From: Alteromonas sp. KUL106
Lineage (GTDB): Bacteria; Pseudomonadota; Gammaproteobacteria; Enterobacterales; Alteromonadaceae
Assembly: GCF_009811415.1 (NCBI RefSeq)
Contig: NZ_BLIG01000038.1
Span: 1-62,653, forward strand
Reading direction: 5' to 3'
DNA: 62,653 nucleotides
The notes under the pieces: generated by a model
Databases searched by the model: none
Told to the model about the DNA's origin: nothing
What the model saw: only the letters and a program-made list of their open reading frames with translations
Part shown: positions 48,267 to 56,972 of the stretch, piece after piece
Numbering within the stretch: position 1 is the first letter of the stretch
Layout: the number at the start of each line of letters is the position of its first letter
Translations under genes and position numbers: made by a program

Positions 48267-49820
48267 TCAATAAATGTCTTCGTATAGAAGATAGGCTCTT
48301 CTTTTCTTCTTGAAGATATCTAAATCCTGTTGCCAGCTTTGTTTAATTTCTGCAGGTGTTTTACCTGCCTGAATTTGAGCTCTTAATTCATCAGTTCCAG
48401 CCAATTTGTCGAAGAACTCAGGCCGAGTAAAGAAGATTTCTTCAGCCATGTCATTAGTGCGTGCGCGGTCATTGTATTGTGAAAAACGGGAATACGCGTC
48501 TAGCAATGTTGCGACATCTAAACCGCGAATAGGTGAGAATCCTTTTTCTGCTACCTTTGCGTTAGAGGTATCTGGTTTGCTAACTTCAGCGCCTGTAAGC
48601 TCCGGAGTTGTAAAACCGGCTTGCGCAAGCACACTTGCCTGCAGTATCGAATTTTCATGTTTAGGGTGAGGGGCTGCACTATTCGCTTTTACCTGAATTG
48701 GGGTATTGCCGAACTCTACCTTAGGGTGACCAATCAGCTGAAAAGGAAAGTCCGTGCCGCGACCTATGCTGACATCAGTGCCTTCAAAAAAACATAGGGT
48801 AGGGTAAAGACGTATCGACAAGTCATTGGGTAAATTAGGGCTTGGCGCTACTGGCAATGAGTAAGGGGCGTCGCGTCTATAATCTTTAATGGGCACAACG
48901 GTAAGTTTGGCATTATCATAGCTGTTCGCTTCAATATCCAACCACCGCTCTCCCACCATCATTTGCGCAAGTTCGCCCAAAGTCATGCCGTGCAGTACGG
49001 GAATGGGGTGCATGCCTATGAAAGACGCAAACTCTGGCTGCAATACGGGTCCATCAACATAGCGGCCATTAGGGTTCGGCCTATCAAGAACAATGACGTG
49101 AATACCCTGTGCGAACGCCGCTTCCATTACATAATGTAACGTACTTAAATAGGTGTAAAAGCGTACGCCCACATCCTGAATATCGAAGACGATGACATCG
49201 ACACCTTGCAGCATCTCAGGCGTTGGCTTTTTAGTGGCGCCGTAAAGAGAATGAACTGGCAAGCCCGTTTTCGCGTCAACGTCGCTGTTTATCTTTTCGC
49301 CTGCGCCTTTATCCCCCCTAAAGCCGTGCTCAGGTGACATGACACTTACCACGTTAACATTGCGCTGTAGCAATGCATCAAGGAGATGGTGATAGTGCTG
49401 ATTTACGTTTGTGCTATTCGAAAGGGTAGCAAAGCTGTTACCTAGATTGTCTTTTTCAAGCACAGTTGAGGAAGAGGAACGCAGGAAGTTCCGGCGGTGA
49501 ACCAAAGCACTTTGATTCACTACCAAACTAACCCGCTTACCTTTTAGCAATGGTAAGTACTGCGCAAATCGCTCGGCGCCTAAAACGGGTTGCTCCGTGT
49601 CAGCATCAAGGTTGTTTGCCGTCGCGTGCTCAGTCGTTGTTGAAAGACCTTGTGGATAGGTAGACGTGATAGATTCGGTTTCACTATTATAATTTAAGCT
49701 TGTATATACATGTGTAGATGAGCTTTCTTGCGCGCACCCGTTCAGTAATCCGCAGATAACCGTCAAAGAGAGTGTTGCCATAAATACGCCAGACGTAAGG
49801 CGTCTTATCACCTTGTTCAT
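48267..49820 (-). CDS. namZ: Exo-beta-N-acetylmuramidase NamZ (DUF1343)
   Basis: NamZ removes MurNAc from the non-reducing end of peptidoglycan chains, as shown for the B. subtilis family member YbbC. The protein, about 517 residues, has an export signal with a possible lipobox (ICGLLNGCAQ). Family blocks are RVSLVVNQSALV, VMSPEHGFRGDKGAGE, GLPVHSLYGATKKPTPEML, VIVFDIQDVGVRFYTYLSTLHY, VLDRPNPNGRYVDGP and LYPTLCFFEGTDVSIGRGT. An insertion of about 30 residues after NQSALV is poor in conserved motifs. Met at 49820 has GAGG upstream. murQ precedes it by about 40 bp in one operon. Confidence 0.9.
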   Translation of the reverse strand: MNKVIRRLTSGVFMATLSLTVICGLLNGCAQESSSTHVYTSLNYNSETESITSTYPQGLSTTTEHATANNLDADTEQPVLGAERFAQYLPLLKGKRVSLVVNQSALVHRRNFLRSSSSTVLEKDNLGNSFATLSNSTNVNQHYHHLLDALLQRNVNVVSVMSPEHGFRGDKGAGEKINSDVDAKTGLPVHSLYGATKKPTPEMLQGVDVIVFDIQDVGVRFYTYLSTLHYVMEAAFAQGIHVIVLDRPNPNGRYVDGPVLQPEFASFIGMHPIPVLHGMTLGELAQMMVGERWLDIEANSYDNAKLTVVPIKDYRRDAPYSLPVAPSPNLPNDLSIRLYPTLCFFEGTDVSIGRGTDFPFQLIGHPKVEFGNTPIQVKANSAAPHPKHENSILQASVLAQAGFTTPELTGAEVSKPDTSNAKVAEKGFSPIRGLDVATLLDAYSRFSQYNDRARTNDMAEEIFFTRPEFFDKLAGTDELRAQIQAGKTPAEIKQSWQQDLDIFKKKRRAYLLYEDIY

Positions 49821-49861
49821 TTGAGCTACCCTCAAAACCTTATAGAAGTGATTAACCGTAG

Positions 49862-50872
49862 TTATTCGCTTTTATTGACCGCTGCACGTAAATACCCGCC
49901 GTTGGCATTTAACTGAGCGACTGCCTGCTCGGCAGTTTGACCCGTTAATACCATCAAAATGGCAACTTTAGCCTTGTTACTGCACGCACTAAGCGCTGCC
50001 AATGCCACGTCTTCACTGCAGTCGGTAGCCTGCATTACAATGCGAAGGGCACGGGCTTTCAGTTTTTCGTTGGTGGCGTTCACGTCTACCATTAAATTTT
50101 GATAGGTTTTTCCGAGCTTGATCATGGTGCTGGTGCTTATCATGTTTAATATGAGCTTTTGGGCAGTGCCCGACTTCATGCGCGTGCTGCCAGTCAGTGC
50201 TTCGGGACCAACTATTGGACATATGGTTACATCAGCATTTGCAAAGATAGCGGCATTAGGGCTACATGCAATCGCGCCTGTAAAGCAGCCAAGGGATTGT
50301 GCGTATTCCAAAGCACCAGTTACATAAGGCGTGCGGCCGCTTGCTGAAATGCCAATAACCGTATCGTGTTTGTTAAGTAAAAGACGTTCAAGATCAGTGC
50401 GCCCTGCGTCAACGTCATCTTCAGCGCCCTCGACAGCATGCTGAATCGCTTTTTCTCCGCCAGCAATTACACCAACGACGAGCCCATCAGGTACGCTAAA
50501 CGTAGGTCTGCACTCCACTGCGTCAAGTATGCCTAATCTGCCGCTCGTGCCTGCGCCGACATAAATAAGTCTACCGCCGCTTTTAATGCTAAGTGTTGCA
50601 GCATCCACCGCTTTCCCAATTTGCTCAATTTGCAAGGCAACGGCGTTTGCCACTTTGGCGTCTTCATTATTCAGGCGTTTAAGGATGTCTTCGGTACTCA
50701 AGGTATCGATATCAAGGGTATCGGGATTTCTGCCCTCAGATACAATTTTATTGAGCGACTGGGCTAATTCGTTAACGGTAGGTTTTTTAACCGCCTTGTT
50801 CTCAACGCTGACGTTATTGTCAATATTGACGGCTGTGGACGACTCTAAATCAGAAGGGCTATGGGAAGACAT
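49862..50872 (-). CDS. murQ: N-acetylmuramic acid 6-phosphate etherase
   Basis: MurQ removes lactate from MurNAc-6-phosphate to give GlcNAc-6-phosphate. The 336-residue protein has a SIS domain with YVGAGTSGRLGILDAVECRPTFSVP, catalytic Glu in the AVEC and VEGAEDD segments, GISASGRTPYVTGAL and GPEALTGSTRMKSGTAQK. The first ~38 residues (Ser/Asn/Val-rich) extend beyond E. coli MurQ (298 residues). An internal start nearer VNELAQ is possible. It is the first gene of the murQ-namZ operon. No regulator of the MurR type is adjacent. Confidence 0.94.
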   Translation of the reverse strand: MSSHSPSDLESSTAVNIDNNVSVENKAVKKPTVNELAQSLNKIVSEGRNPDTLDIDTLSTEDILKRLNNEDAKVANAVALQIEQIGKAVDAATLSIKSGGRLIYVGAGTSGRLGILDAVECRPTFSVPDGLVVGVIAGGEKAIQHAVEGAEDDVDAGRTDLERLLLNKHDTVIGISASGRTPYVTGALEYAQSLGCFTGAIACSPNAAIFANADVTICPIVGPEALTGSTRMKSGTAQKLILNMISTSTMIKLGKTYQNLMVDVNATNEKLKARALRIVMQATDCSEDVALAALSACSNKAKVAILMVLTGQTAEQAVAQLNANGGYLRAAVNKSE

Positions 50873-51063
50873 GGAAAACCTTGACGCATCGAAATTGTGA
50901 TATTAAGCAAGCGCAAAGCATAGCGGTATTTTAAATTAGAAGAAACCTTGCGTTAGGTGGCGCTTTTTTTCGGCGTTAATCCTGCGCCCCAAATACGCTT
51001 CTCGTGTTACACTTTGGGTTTTCAATGTTCATGACATTAAACATTTAAGGAACGTGTTTTTCC

Positions 51064-52140
51064 GTGAGTCGACAAACGCAAGCTATCATTCATGCTGACG
51101 CCCTTTTACATAACTTCAAAGCCCTTGCCGCACTGGCGCCGACAAGCCAATCAATGGCGGTGGTAAAAGCCGATGCTTATGGTCATGGAGCGGTAAACGT
51201 TGCGCGTATCCTTCAGCATGTTTCTTCGCGTTTCGCCGTTGCTATTATCGAAGAAGCTATAGCGCTCCGGGATGCGGGGATCACGGCGCCAATCATTGTT
51301 TTAGAAGGGGCGCACCAAGTAAAAGAGTGCAAGATGGCATATCAAAATAACTGTATTTTGGTTATGCATTGCCAGGAACAGCTTGATTGGTTAGACAAAT
51401 GTCCAGAAGATAGTCGACCTCACGTGTGGCTCAAGGTAGACAGTGGCATGCATCGTTTGGGGTTTGCGATGTCTGACATTGAAGCCATTGCGAAAAAATA
51501 TCGCCACTTATTGAGCGAGCAAACGGTCATTGCGACCCATTTTGCCTGTGCAGATGACGTCGACAATCGCTTTACTGGAACCCAGCTAAGGGCATTTAAG
51601 CAAGTTGCAGATAAACTAGGCTTTCCAACTAGCGTGGCAAACTCACCCGCAACGGTTAACTTTCCGGAGAGTCGAAATGCGTGGAATCGATTAGGTGTTG
51701 GAGTATACGGCGGCGCTGTTTCTACCTCAAATGACGTTGATATAGAGATTTATTCCACGATGACCCTTCGTTCAAGCGTACTTGCTGTGCGAAATATTGC
51801 CGCAGGAGAAGGCGTTGGCTATGGTCAAACGTGGGTAGCTGACAAACCTAGTAAAATAGCTACAGTAGGCATTGGCTATGCCGACGGGTATCCAAGGCAC
51901 TGTAAAAACGGCACGCCAGTGATGGTGCGAGGAAAACGTGCCTATTTAGCAGGACGCGTTTCCATGGACATGATCACGATTGACGTTACGCATATTGACA
52001 ATGTGAACGTGGGTGACGAAGTTGAGTTATGGGGGCAAAACGTATCTATTCAGGAAGTGGCAGCGTGGGCTGATACTATCGACTATGAACTTATGACACG
52101 AATCTCTCAGCGCGTGCCACGTATAGTAAAATACCTATAA
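51064..52140 (+). CDS. alr: Alanine racemase
   Basis: Alr makes D-alanine for peptidoglycan. The 358-residue protein has the PLP lysine in MAVVKADAYGHGAVNVA, the catalytic tyrosine region GIGYADGYPRHCKNG, LKVDSGMHRLGF and AGRVSMDMITIDVTH. The GTG start follows AAGGA with a rather long spacing of about 12 nt. It is divergent from murQ (191 bp), which places D-Ala supply next to MurNAc recovery. Confidence 0.95.
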   Translation: MSRQTQAIIHADALLHNFKALAALAPTSQSMAVVKADAYGHGAVNVARILQHVSSRFAVAIIEEAIALRDAGITAPIIVLEGAHQVKECKMAYQNNCILVMHCQEQLDWLDKCPEDSRPHVWLKVDSGMHRLGFAMSDIEAIAKKYRHLLSEQTVIATHFACADDVDNRFTGTQLRAFKQVADKLGFPTSVANSPATVNFPESRNAWNRLGVGVYGGAVSTSNDVDIEIYSTMTLRSSVLAVRNIAAGEGVGYGQTWVADKPSKIATVGIGYADGYPRHCKNGTPVMVRGKRAYLAGRVSMDMITIDVTHIDNVNVGDEVELWGQNVSIQEVAAWADTIDYELMTRISQRVPRIVKYL

Positions 52141-52317
52141 TTTTCAACGCAGTGCCAATTTGACTCATCTTTATATAAGTTTTAATAACGCACTATTCAT
52201 TAAAAGAATGAGACTTTTATCCCTATTTTGAGTCTATACTGTAACTACTCGGTCACAGGATTGCGGTGAATGTTTCGCCTCCAACTGTGTTGAGTAATGC
52301 TCATAAGTGAGGTTTGT

Positions 52318-52398
52318 ATGCGTACTTCGTTTTCTCGTCCAAGAGTAAACCGTGGAGTAGTAAGTCGACCGTCAAGGCCTGTTCAAAAGAAGCAATAG
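52318..52398 (+). CDS. Possible 26-residue basic peptide
   Basis: The ATG has GAGG 7 nt upstream. The product has 26 residues, of which 8 are Arg or Lys (MRTSFSRPRVNRGVVSRPSR and a short QKK tail), and no acidic residue. It has its own promoter-like and terminator signals, so an independently expressed peptide or an sRNA is likely. No family is recognised. Confidence 0.4.
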   Translation: MRTSFSRPRVNRGVVSRPSRPVQKKQ

Positions 52399-52436
52399 GT
52401 TTGTTTTAGGCGAATAAGGATACAAATTAGAGTTAC

Positions 52437-52475
52437 AAAAAAGCCCGGTTAGGTTGTGCCTAACCGGGCTTTTTA
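52437..52475 (+). terminator. Strong Rho-independent terminator
   Basis: A 15-bp stem (AAAAGCCCGGTTAGG with its complement, loop TTGTG) ends in a T run. It serves the short transcript after alr. The A run on the left side may let it act for the convergent YitT gene too. Confidence 0.92.
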
Positions 52476-52490
52476 TTCGATGCTTATATG

Positions 52491-52506
52491 ATACCAGTCC
52501 GCATAG
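52491..52506 (-). repeat. Dispersed 16-bp motif, copy 4
   Basis: ATACCAGTCCGCATAG on the plus strand is an exact match to the consensus on the minus strand. The following GATAAATA mirrors the block upstream of copy 1. It lies between convergent transcripts. Confidence 0.75.
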
Positions 52507-52642
52507 ATAAATACTCACTCAGCGAAATTTAAAATGTTCGCAATCGCGCCGTTTTGCCGCAGGTATAAACGCATCTACGTCGAAAATTACTGATAAAAGC
52601 GTAAAAGTTTTATCGAAGAACGGTTCGCACTACCGATGAAAA

Positions 52643-53404
52643 TTAACTGTTTTGTGCGCTCAGCTTGCTGTCTAAATTGTTATTTAAGCGGTCATTTAAG
52701 GTATTGTTTAAATGACTTTTGACAACGCCATCTTCAATGATCTGTGCGCGCTTCGCTTCCGCTTTTTTTGATTCCCTTTCACTTTGTCTCGAGCCTGCTT
52801 CGCTTTGTGCAGGGAAGTAGCGCTCTGGTCTATGGTTAAGCGAAATCACCATGTTCAAACAAAAAGCCGCTAAAATTGAAATCAGTACCAATGGCCAATC
52901 TATGAACATCAATGCGCTAAGCAGGATACAGCTATCAACGGTGAGTTGAAATGTACCGGCTCTGATATTAAAGCGTTGCTGTAGGTAAAACGCCATAATG
53001 CCGACGCCACCAAGGCTTGAGCTATGACGAAACATCATCAGCATGCCCACACCAATTAAAATGCCGCCAAATACCGCGGCAAAAAATGGGTTTACGTGAC
53101 TAATATCTACAAACGCCGGAATTTGCTCGGTTAATACAGAAACCGTGGTAACCGAAATAAAGGTGTTTATCGTGAAACGCTTGCTAATTTGCGTCCATGC
53201 CAGCGTGTAAAAAGGAAGGTTAACTAAAAAAAATAATAAACCGAAGTCCATGTCGAAAGCATAGGTGCCCAACAGCGCAAGACCCGCAGCTCCACCTACC
53301 ATTAAGTCTTGAGATTGAAATAGGTATACGCCAAAAGCAACAAACAAGCCGGCGCTTATCAGGGCGAATACATCCTCGATGACACTGTGTTTTGTTTTTT
53401 GCAT
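52643..53404 (-). CDS. YitT family membrane protein
   Basis: The 253-residue protein has five or six membrane helices in the DUF161/YitT pattern: LISAGLFVAFGVYLF, LMVGGAAGLALLGTYAF, VFGGILIGVGMLMMFRHSSSLGGVGIMA and VLISILAAFCLNMVI. The hydrophilic tail (residues 200-253) is rich in Lys, Glu, Asn and Leu repeats (LNNTLNDRLNNNLDSKL). It lacks the usual C-terminal DUF2179 domain. The function of the family is not firmly known. Confidence 0.85.
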   Translation of the reverse strand: MQKTKHSVIEDVFALISAGLFVAFGVYLFQSQDLMVGGAAGLALLGTYAFDMDFGLLFFLVNLPFYTLAWTQISKRFTINTFISVTTVSVLTEQIPAFVDISHVNPFFAAVFGGILIGVGMLMMFRHSSSLGGVGIMAFYLQQRFNIRAGTFQLTVDSCILLSALMFIDWPLVLISILAAFCLNMVISLNHRPERYFPAQSEAGSRQSERESKKAEAKRAQIIEDGVVKSHLNNTLNDRLNNNLDSKLSAQNS

Positions 53405-53625
53405 AAGAAGAAACTTGCGTTAAGAAAAGACAGCGTAATTATACGTTTACATCTCTACAGGTAACAGCGAGGTGGAAAGATAACGATGTGCGATAAATTA
53501 CAGAAGGTAAGTTTGCCTTTACGACTTTTAGCGCACCGGTGAATAGGGTGTTGCGCCGATGTAAACGCTGCACCAAGGTGGTTCAGTTGAAATGTGAAAT
53601 TGCTAATAAATGGCGAGATGTGTTG

Positions 53626-53937
53626 TCACTCTACAATGGAAAACACCACAATATCTTGCTTGTTAAACTCTATGCTGCACTTCATTATGCCCAAGTGCAG
53701 CGGGCTATAGGCTTCAATCTTGCTGCCATTTGCAACAAATTCTGTATCCCAGAGCAACAAATTTGCCGTATCAAGCTGACGTTCAACGCTCTTTTTAGAC
53801 ACACCTGGCGTAAAGTTATCGCAAAGAATGATAACTTCGCGCCTTGCCTCAATCCAGTAAAACGTAGTCGTGATCAACAGTGCTATCGCCGCTATTGCAA
53901 CAACATCAGCAATAATAGAACGCTTCATGGCCTGCAC
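53626..53937 (-). CDS. Hypothetical anchored protein
   Basis: The 103-residue protein has an N-terminal membrane helix (SIIADVVAIAAIALLITTTFYWIEA) and a short exported domain with two cysteines (IILCDNFTPGVSKKSVERQL and IMKCSIEF). GTG 53937 has AGGAG 9 nt upstream. ATG at 53928 is the alternative. A long open frame on the opposite strand lacks these signs and was rejected. Function unknown. Confidence 0.6.
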   Translation of the reverse strand: MQAMKRSIIADVVAIAAIALLITTTFYWIEARREVIILCDNFTPGVSKKSVERQLDTANLLLWDTEFVANGSKIEAYSPLHLGIMKCSIEFNKQDIVVFSIVE

Positions 53938-54028
53938 GTGTTACTTCTCCTCTACTTCTTTAGATTGTTAGCCCAACCCTTGCAGCTGGGAGTGTCGCAA
54001 CGATCAGGCGCACTTATATAAAGTGCTA

Positions 54029-54415
54029 TTAGGGGGTTTGGATCAAATCCCATTTGTTACCAAACTTATCTTTAAAAATAGCGACCGTACCATACACTTC
54101 CTCACGCGGGGTTTCCATAAACAGCACGCCCTTGCTTTGCATATCGTTAAAGTCGCGCCAAAAGTCGTTGGTATTCAAAATTAAAAATACTTTGTCGGCA
54201 GCTTGGTTACCAATAAGTGCTTTTTCAACGTCACTTTTAGCTTGTGCTAAGAGCAAACTTGTTGTGCCGTGTGGTGGAGTGACTAACACAAAACGCGCGT
54301 TCTCTCCGGTTACTTTGTCTTCGGTTAAATTAAAATTTAACACCCGAGTGAAATATTTAATGGCGCTGTCATAGTCGTCTACAAAAAAGGTAATCGCCGA
54401 GAAGTGTTGTGTCAT
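54029..54415 (-). CDS. VOC family protein
   Basis: The 128-residue protein begins HFSAITFFVDDYDSAIKYFTRVLNFN and ends with VYGTVAIFKDKFGNKWDLIQT, the glyoxalase/bleomycin-resistance fold. The ligand positions of VOC metalloenzymes look only partly kept, so binding rather than catalysis is possible. The substrate is unknown. It lies 37 bp from the Rof gene, in the same direction. Confidence 0.85.
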   Translation of the reverse strand: MTQHFSAITFFVDDYDSAIKYFTRVLNFNLTEDKVTGENARFVLVTPPHGTTSLLLAQAKSDVEKALIGNQAADKVFLILNTNDFWRDFNDMQSKGVLFMETPREEVYGTVAIFKDKFGNKWDLIQTP

Positions 54416-54452
54416 GAATAGGATTCAGTTTAAAAAGTTAAGCACATACTAC

Positions 54453-54707
54453 CTAAAAGCTGACTGAGCTGAAATGCGGATTGTCAGTGATAGCATGGAA
54501 CTGAGCGATTTCATTAAGCGCAATATTTTGCACAATGCCGTCAATATGTATTTGTATACACTCTGTTGGCACGCTGCCACCTCTATCAATCACCGTCGTC
54601 AGTGCCTTGCCGCTTCTCTTTTCACCGTTATCTAAAACAGCGGTAACCTCAAGTTTATACATACAGGCTATTTCTATGAAGTCGTATAGTTGGCAGGGGA
54701 TGTTCAC
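54453..54707 (-). CDS. rof: Rho-binding antiterminator Rof (YaeO)
   Basis: Rof binds Rho and lowers termination. The 84-residue protein has IPCQLYDFIEIACMYKLEVTAVLDNGEKRSGKA, corresponding to the CDDYDNLELACQ...L-L-DGE start of E. coli Rof, and a closing IALNEIAQFHAITDN matching the LDKITSFSHP segment. Length and order of elements agree. The start could also be the internal Met at residue 16, but the conserved part begins before it. Confidence 0.85.
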   Translation of the reverse strand: MNIPCQLYDFIEIACMYKLEVTAVLDNGEKRSGKALTTVIDRGGSVPTECIQIHIDGIVQNIALNEIAQFHAITDNPHFSSVSF

Positions 54708-54900
54708 ATATCCTCCATTATCTCAGATCACAGAAGTTAGACCTTAACAAATGATCTTTTTTTAAGGTTTTCTCAGTATTGCTAGTACTGAAGGATTTAT
54801 TTTGGTGCGCAATACACCCAAGCGCTTAAACGCCCGTTTGCTTTTTTAGAGGCCAAATTTAGCAAAGGGTTCCCGCCAAAAATTCAATACAGGAACAGTA

Positions 54901-56019
54901 ATGAACAAGCTACTATCCGCATTTTCTTTAGTTTCACTAGCCGCGTGTAACACAGGCTTCGTCTATGCCGACGAGCTTCCCTTTAATTTGAGCGGTCACG
55001 TTAGGGTAAATTACGGGCATCAAGACTGGCAAATTCCCCAGTTTAGAGACGGTTTTGAATTCGAGTCATTCAAGCTTGGGGTATCCGGTGAATCAGACCA
55101 ATTTAGCTATAAGGCCGAATACCGCTGGTACGAGAACACTGATTTCGATACCGTGCGTTTCGCCGATCTTACTTATCACTTCGATGATCAAACCGAGATA
55201 ACGGCAGGTATAACCCAAACTCCATTTGGCCTACAGCCATTTGCCAGTAATAACTTTTGGTTTTCGGTAAATTATTACCTGGGCTTCGAGGATGATTATG
55301 ATGCCGGCGTAAAAATAAACCACAACTGGAGCAACTGGGATTTTCAAGCCGCCTATTTCATGAACGATGAATATAATGATGCTGCCGAGTTTGGCCGTTA
55401 TTCGTTCGACGTGGCAGACGACGGTGAGTATCGAAATAAAGAAGATGGCCAATATAATCTTCGCGCTAACTATTCGGCAAACTTCATTCGCGGTGCGACG
55501 ACCGATATTGGTGTGTCGTACCAACACGGCAATATATTAAACCTCGATACCCTAGATGATGGGGATATGAATGCCTATGCCGTTCACGTGCGTCATACCC
55601 AGGGTGACGTGAAGGTGGAATTACAGTACATCGATTACGAATACAACTTGGCTGCGCCAGAAGGACAGGCTGACGATCGTATTGCACTTTCGTCTTTCAC
55701 CTTTCCATTCTTAGCTGCTGCTGATGGTAAAACCTATTCAGCGAACCTTGTCTATTCAGTCCCGTATAAGTTTTCCCACATAGAATCGCTTACCTGTTAT
55801 TCAGAATACAGTGTGGCGAAAGGTGAGGGAGCCGAAGGGAAAAATTCATCGCTGTGGACAAACGGGTGTAGCTTTGGCTGGGATAAACTGTTTGTATATG
55901 TAGATAGTATCCAAGGTAAGAATATGTGGTTTTCAGGCGGCCCAGGTGTTGGGCTAGACTTAGGTGGCAGACAAGAAACAACCCATCGTTTGAATATTAA
56001 TCTTGGTATTTACTTCTAA
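54901..56019 (+). CDS. Outer-membrane porin-like protein
   Basis: The 372-residue protein has a signal peptide (cut after VYA) and a barrel-like body: LSGHVRVNYGHQDW, FKLGVSGESDQFSYKAEYRWYEN and EITAGITQTPFGLQPF. It ends TTHRLNINLGIYF with a terminal aromatic. It resembles phosphate-selective OprO/P-like and related porins. A good AGGA site precedes the ATG. The solute-binding gene starts 19 bp after its stop, so the two form an operon. Confidence 0.82.
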   Translation: MNKLLSAFSLVSLAACNTGFVYADELPFNLSGHVRVNYGHQDWQIPQFRDGFEFESFKLGVSGESDQFSYKAEYRWYENTDFDTVRFADLTYHFDDQTEITAGITQTPFGLQPFASNNFWFSVNYYLGFEDDYDAGVKINHNWSNWDFQAAYFMNDEYNDAAEFGRYSFDVADDGEYRNKEDGQYNLRANYSANFIRGATTDIGVSYQHGNILNLDTLDDGDMNAYAVHVRHTQGDVKVELQYIDYEYNLAAPEGQADDRIALSSFTFPFLAAADGKTYSANLVYSVPYKFSHIESLTCYSEYSVAKGEGAEGKNSSLWTNGCSFGWDKLFVYVDSIQGKNMWFSGGPGVGLDLGGRQETTHRLNINLGIYF

Positions 56020-56038
56020 AACCCAACAGGACTTTGAC

Positions 56039-56836
56039 ATGCGATTACTCTTTATAGCGACATTAATACTTGCGCTTATACCAATGCAAAGTTTTGCCCA
56101 CGCGTGGATGAAACTGCGAATAGCGACCACAGAATATGCGCCGTATACCTCAACAGACATGCAGCAAGACGGTTATATCAATCACATCATTGCAGATGCG
56201 TTTTTAGAAACCGGCGTAGAAGTTGAATTTGTTTCTTTGCCTTGGGAAGAAGCATTAAAAGCAACACTAAATGGCGAGTACGATGCACTTTCCTACGGAA
56301 ACTTTGTTCGATCGAGGGAAAACGAATTTCATCACAGTAGCCCGATTAGCGCGGAAAGCTTAGTGTTTTACGTGAATGCCGAAAAAGGCCCTGAGACCTG
56401 GTCTGAACTCAATGATTTGAAAGGTTTAAAAATCGGCACAACAGAAGGTTACTTATATAACGACGAAATAGCGGCGTTCATCAAAGATAATGACAATGTG
56501 TTAAAACGTGCTACCGATAAGGAAAACCTACAGGCCTTGATTGATGGTGAAATAGATATCTTTCCCATCGACGAGCTTACGGGGTGGTACTTGCTTCAGC
56601 GGGAATTTACTCGCGGAGAGCGCCGTGATGTAATGCCAATAGAGCCATTTATTTCAACAGTCACAACTCACCTGCTGGTGCCTAAAGGCACAGCCAATAG
56701 CCAATTAGTTCTTTCTCTATTTAACAAAGGGCTAGAAGAACTCACCCTAGAAGGCAAACTCACTCGCTTTAAACGCCTTCTTAAAGAGGGTTATTATCAG
56801 CACCCGCAAAAGAAGGTGCACTACGACAGGCGATAG
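56039..56836 (+). CDS. Family-3 extracellular solute-binding protein
   Basis: Proteins of this type bind amino acids or similar small molecules in the periplasm. The 265-residue protein has a signal peptide (cut near SFAHA). The fold markers are LRIATTEYAPYTSTDMQQDGYINHIIADAFLETG, LPWEEALKATLNGEYDAL and LKGLKIGTTEGYLYNDE. ATG 56039 has AGGAC upstream. No ABC permease or ATPase is adjacent. The companion is the porin-like gene 19 bp before it. Confidence 0.87.
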   Translation: MRLLFIATLILALIPMQSFAHAWMKLRIATTEYAPYTSTDMQQDGYINHIIADAFLETGVEVEFVSLPWEEALKATLNGEYDALSYGNFVRSRENEFHHSSPISAESLVFYVNAEKGPETWSELNDLKGLKIGTTEGYLYNDEIAAFIKDNDNVLKRATDKENLQALIDGEIDIFPIDELTGWYLLQREFTRGERRDVMPIEPFISTVTTHLLVPKGTANSQLVLSLFNKGLEELTLEGKLTRFKRLLKEGYYQHPQKKVHYDRR

Positions 56837-56862
56837 TGCTTTTAACGCGCGACCTTTTTGAA

Positions 56863-56896
56863 TTAAGCTGCACACACCACGTGTTGTGCAGCTTAA
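56863..56896. terminator. Long hairpin after the solute-binding gene
   Basis: A perfect 12-bp stem (TTAAGCTGCACA with TGTGCAGCTTAA) has a 10-nt loop containing CACGTG. There is no T run, so it may be a weak terminator or a protein site. Confidence 0.55.
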
Positions 56897-56972
56897 CGTG
56901 AACACTCTTTTCTGCTTTAAGTTTAGCTGCTAAGGTAAACGGATATTTTGACACGCCTACTTAGAGGTTGCC

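Larger units (their letters stand above)
52141..52642 (+). other. Intergenic region with tiny ORF, terminator and motif copy
   Basis: Between alr and the YitT gene lie a possible -10 (TATACT, 52235-52240), a 26-codon basic ORF (52318-52398), a very strong hairpin terminator (52437-52475) and a copy of the dispersed motif (52491-52506). The content suggests a separate short transcript of about 200-230 nt. Confidence 0.5.

Noticed and set aside
53539..54021. 160-codon plus-strand open frame
   Set aside because: It covers the minus-strand anchored protein gene (53626-53937), which has a membrane helix and ribosome site. The plus frame has a Cys/Arg-rich composition typical of a shadow.
54741..54768. 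ACCTTAA/TTAAGGT inverted repeat as a terminator
   Set aside because: No transcript would end there: rof reads leftward and the porin gene rightward. It may be a promoter element, but nothing supports a call.
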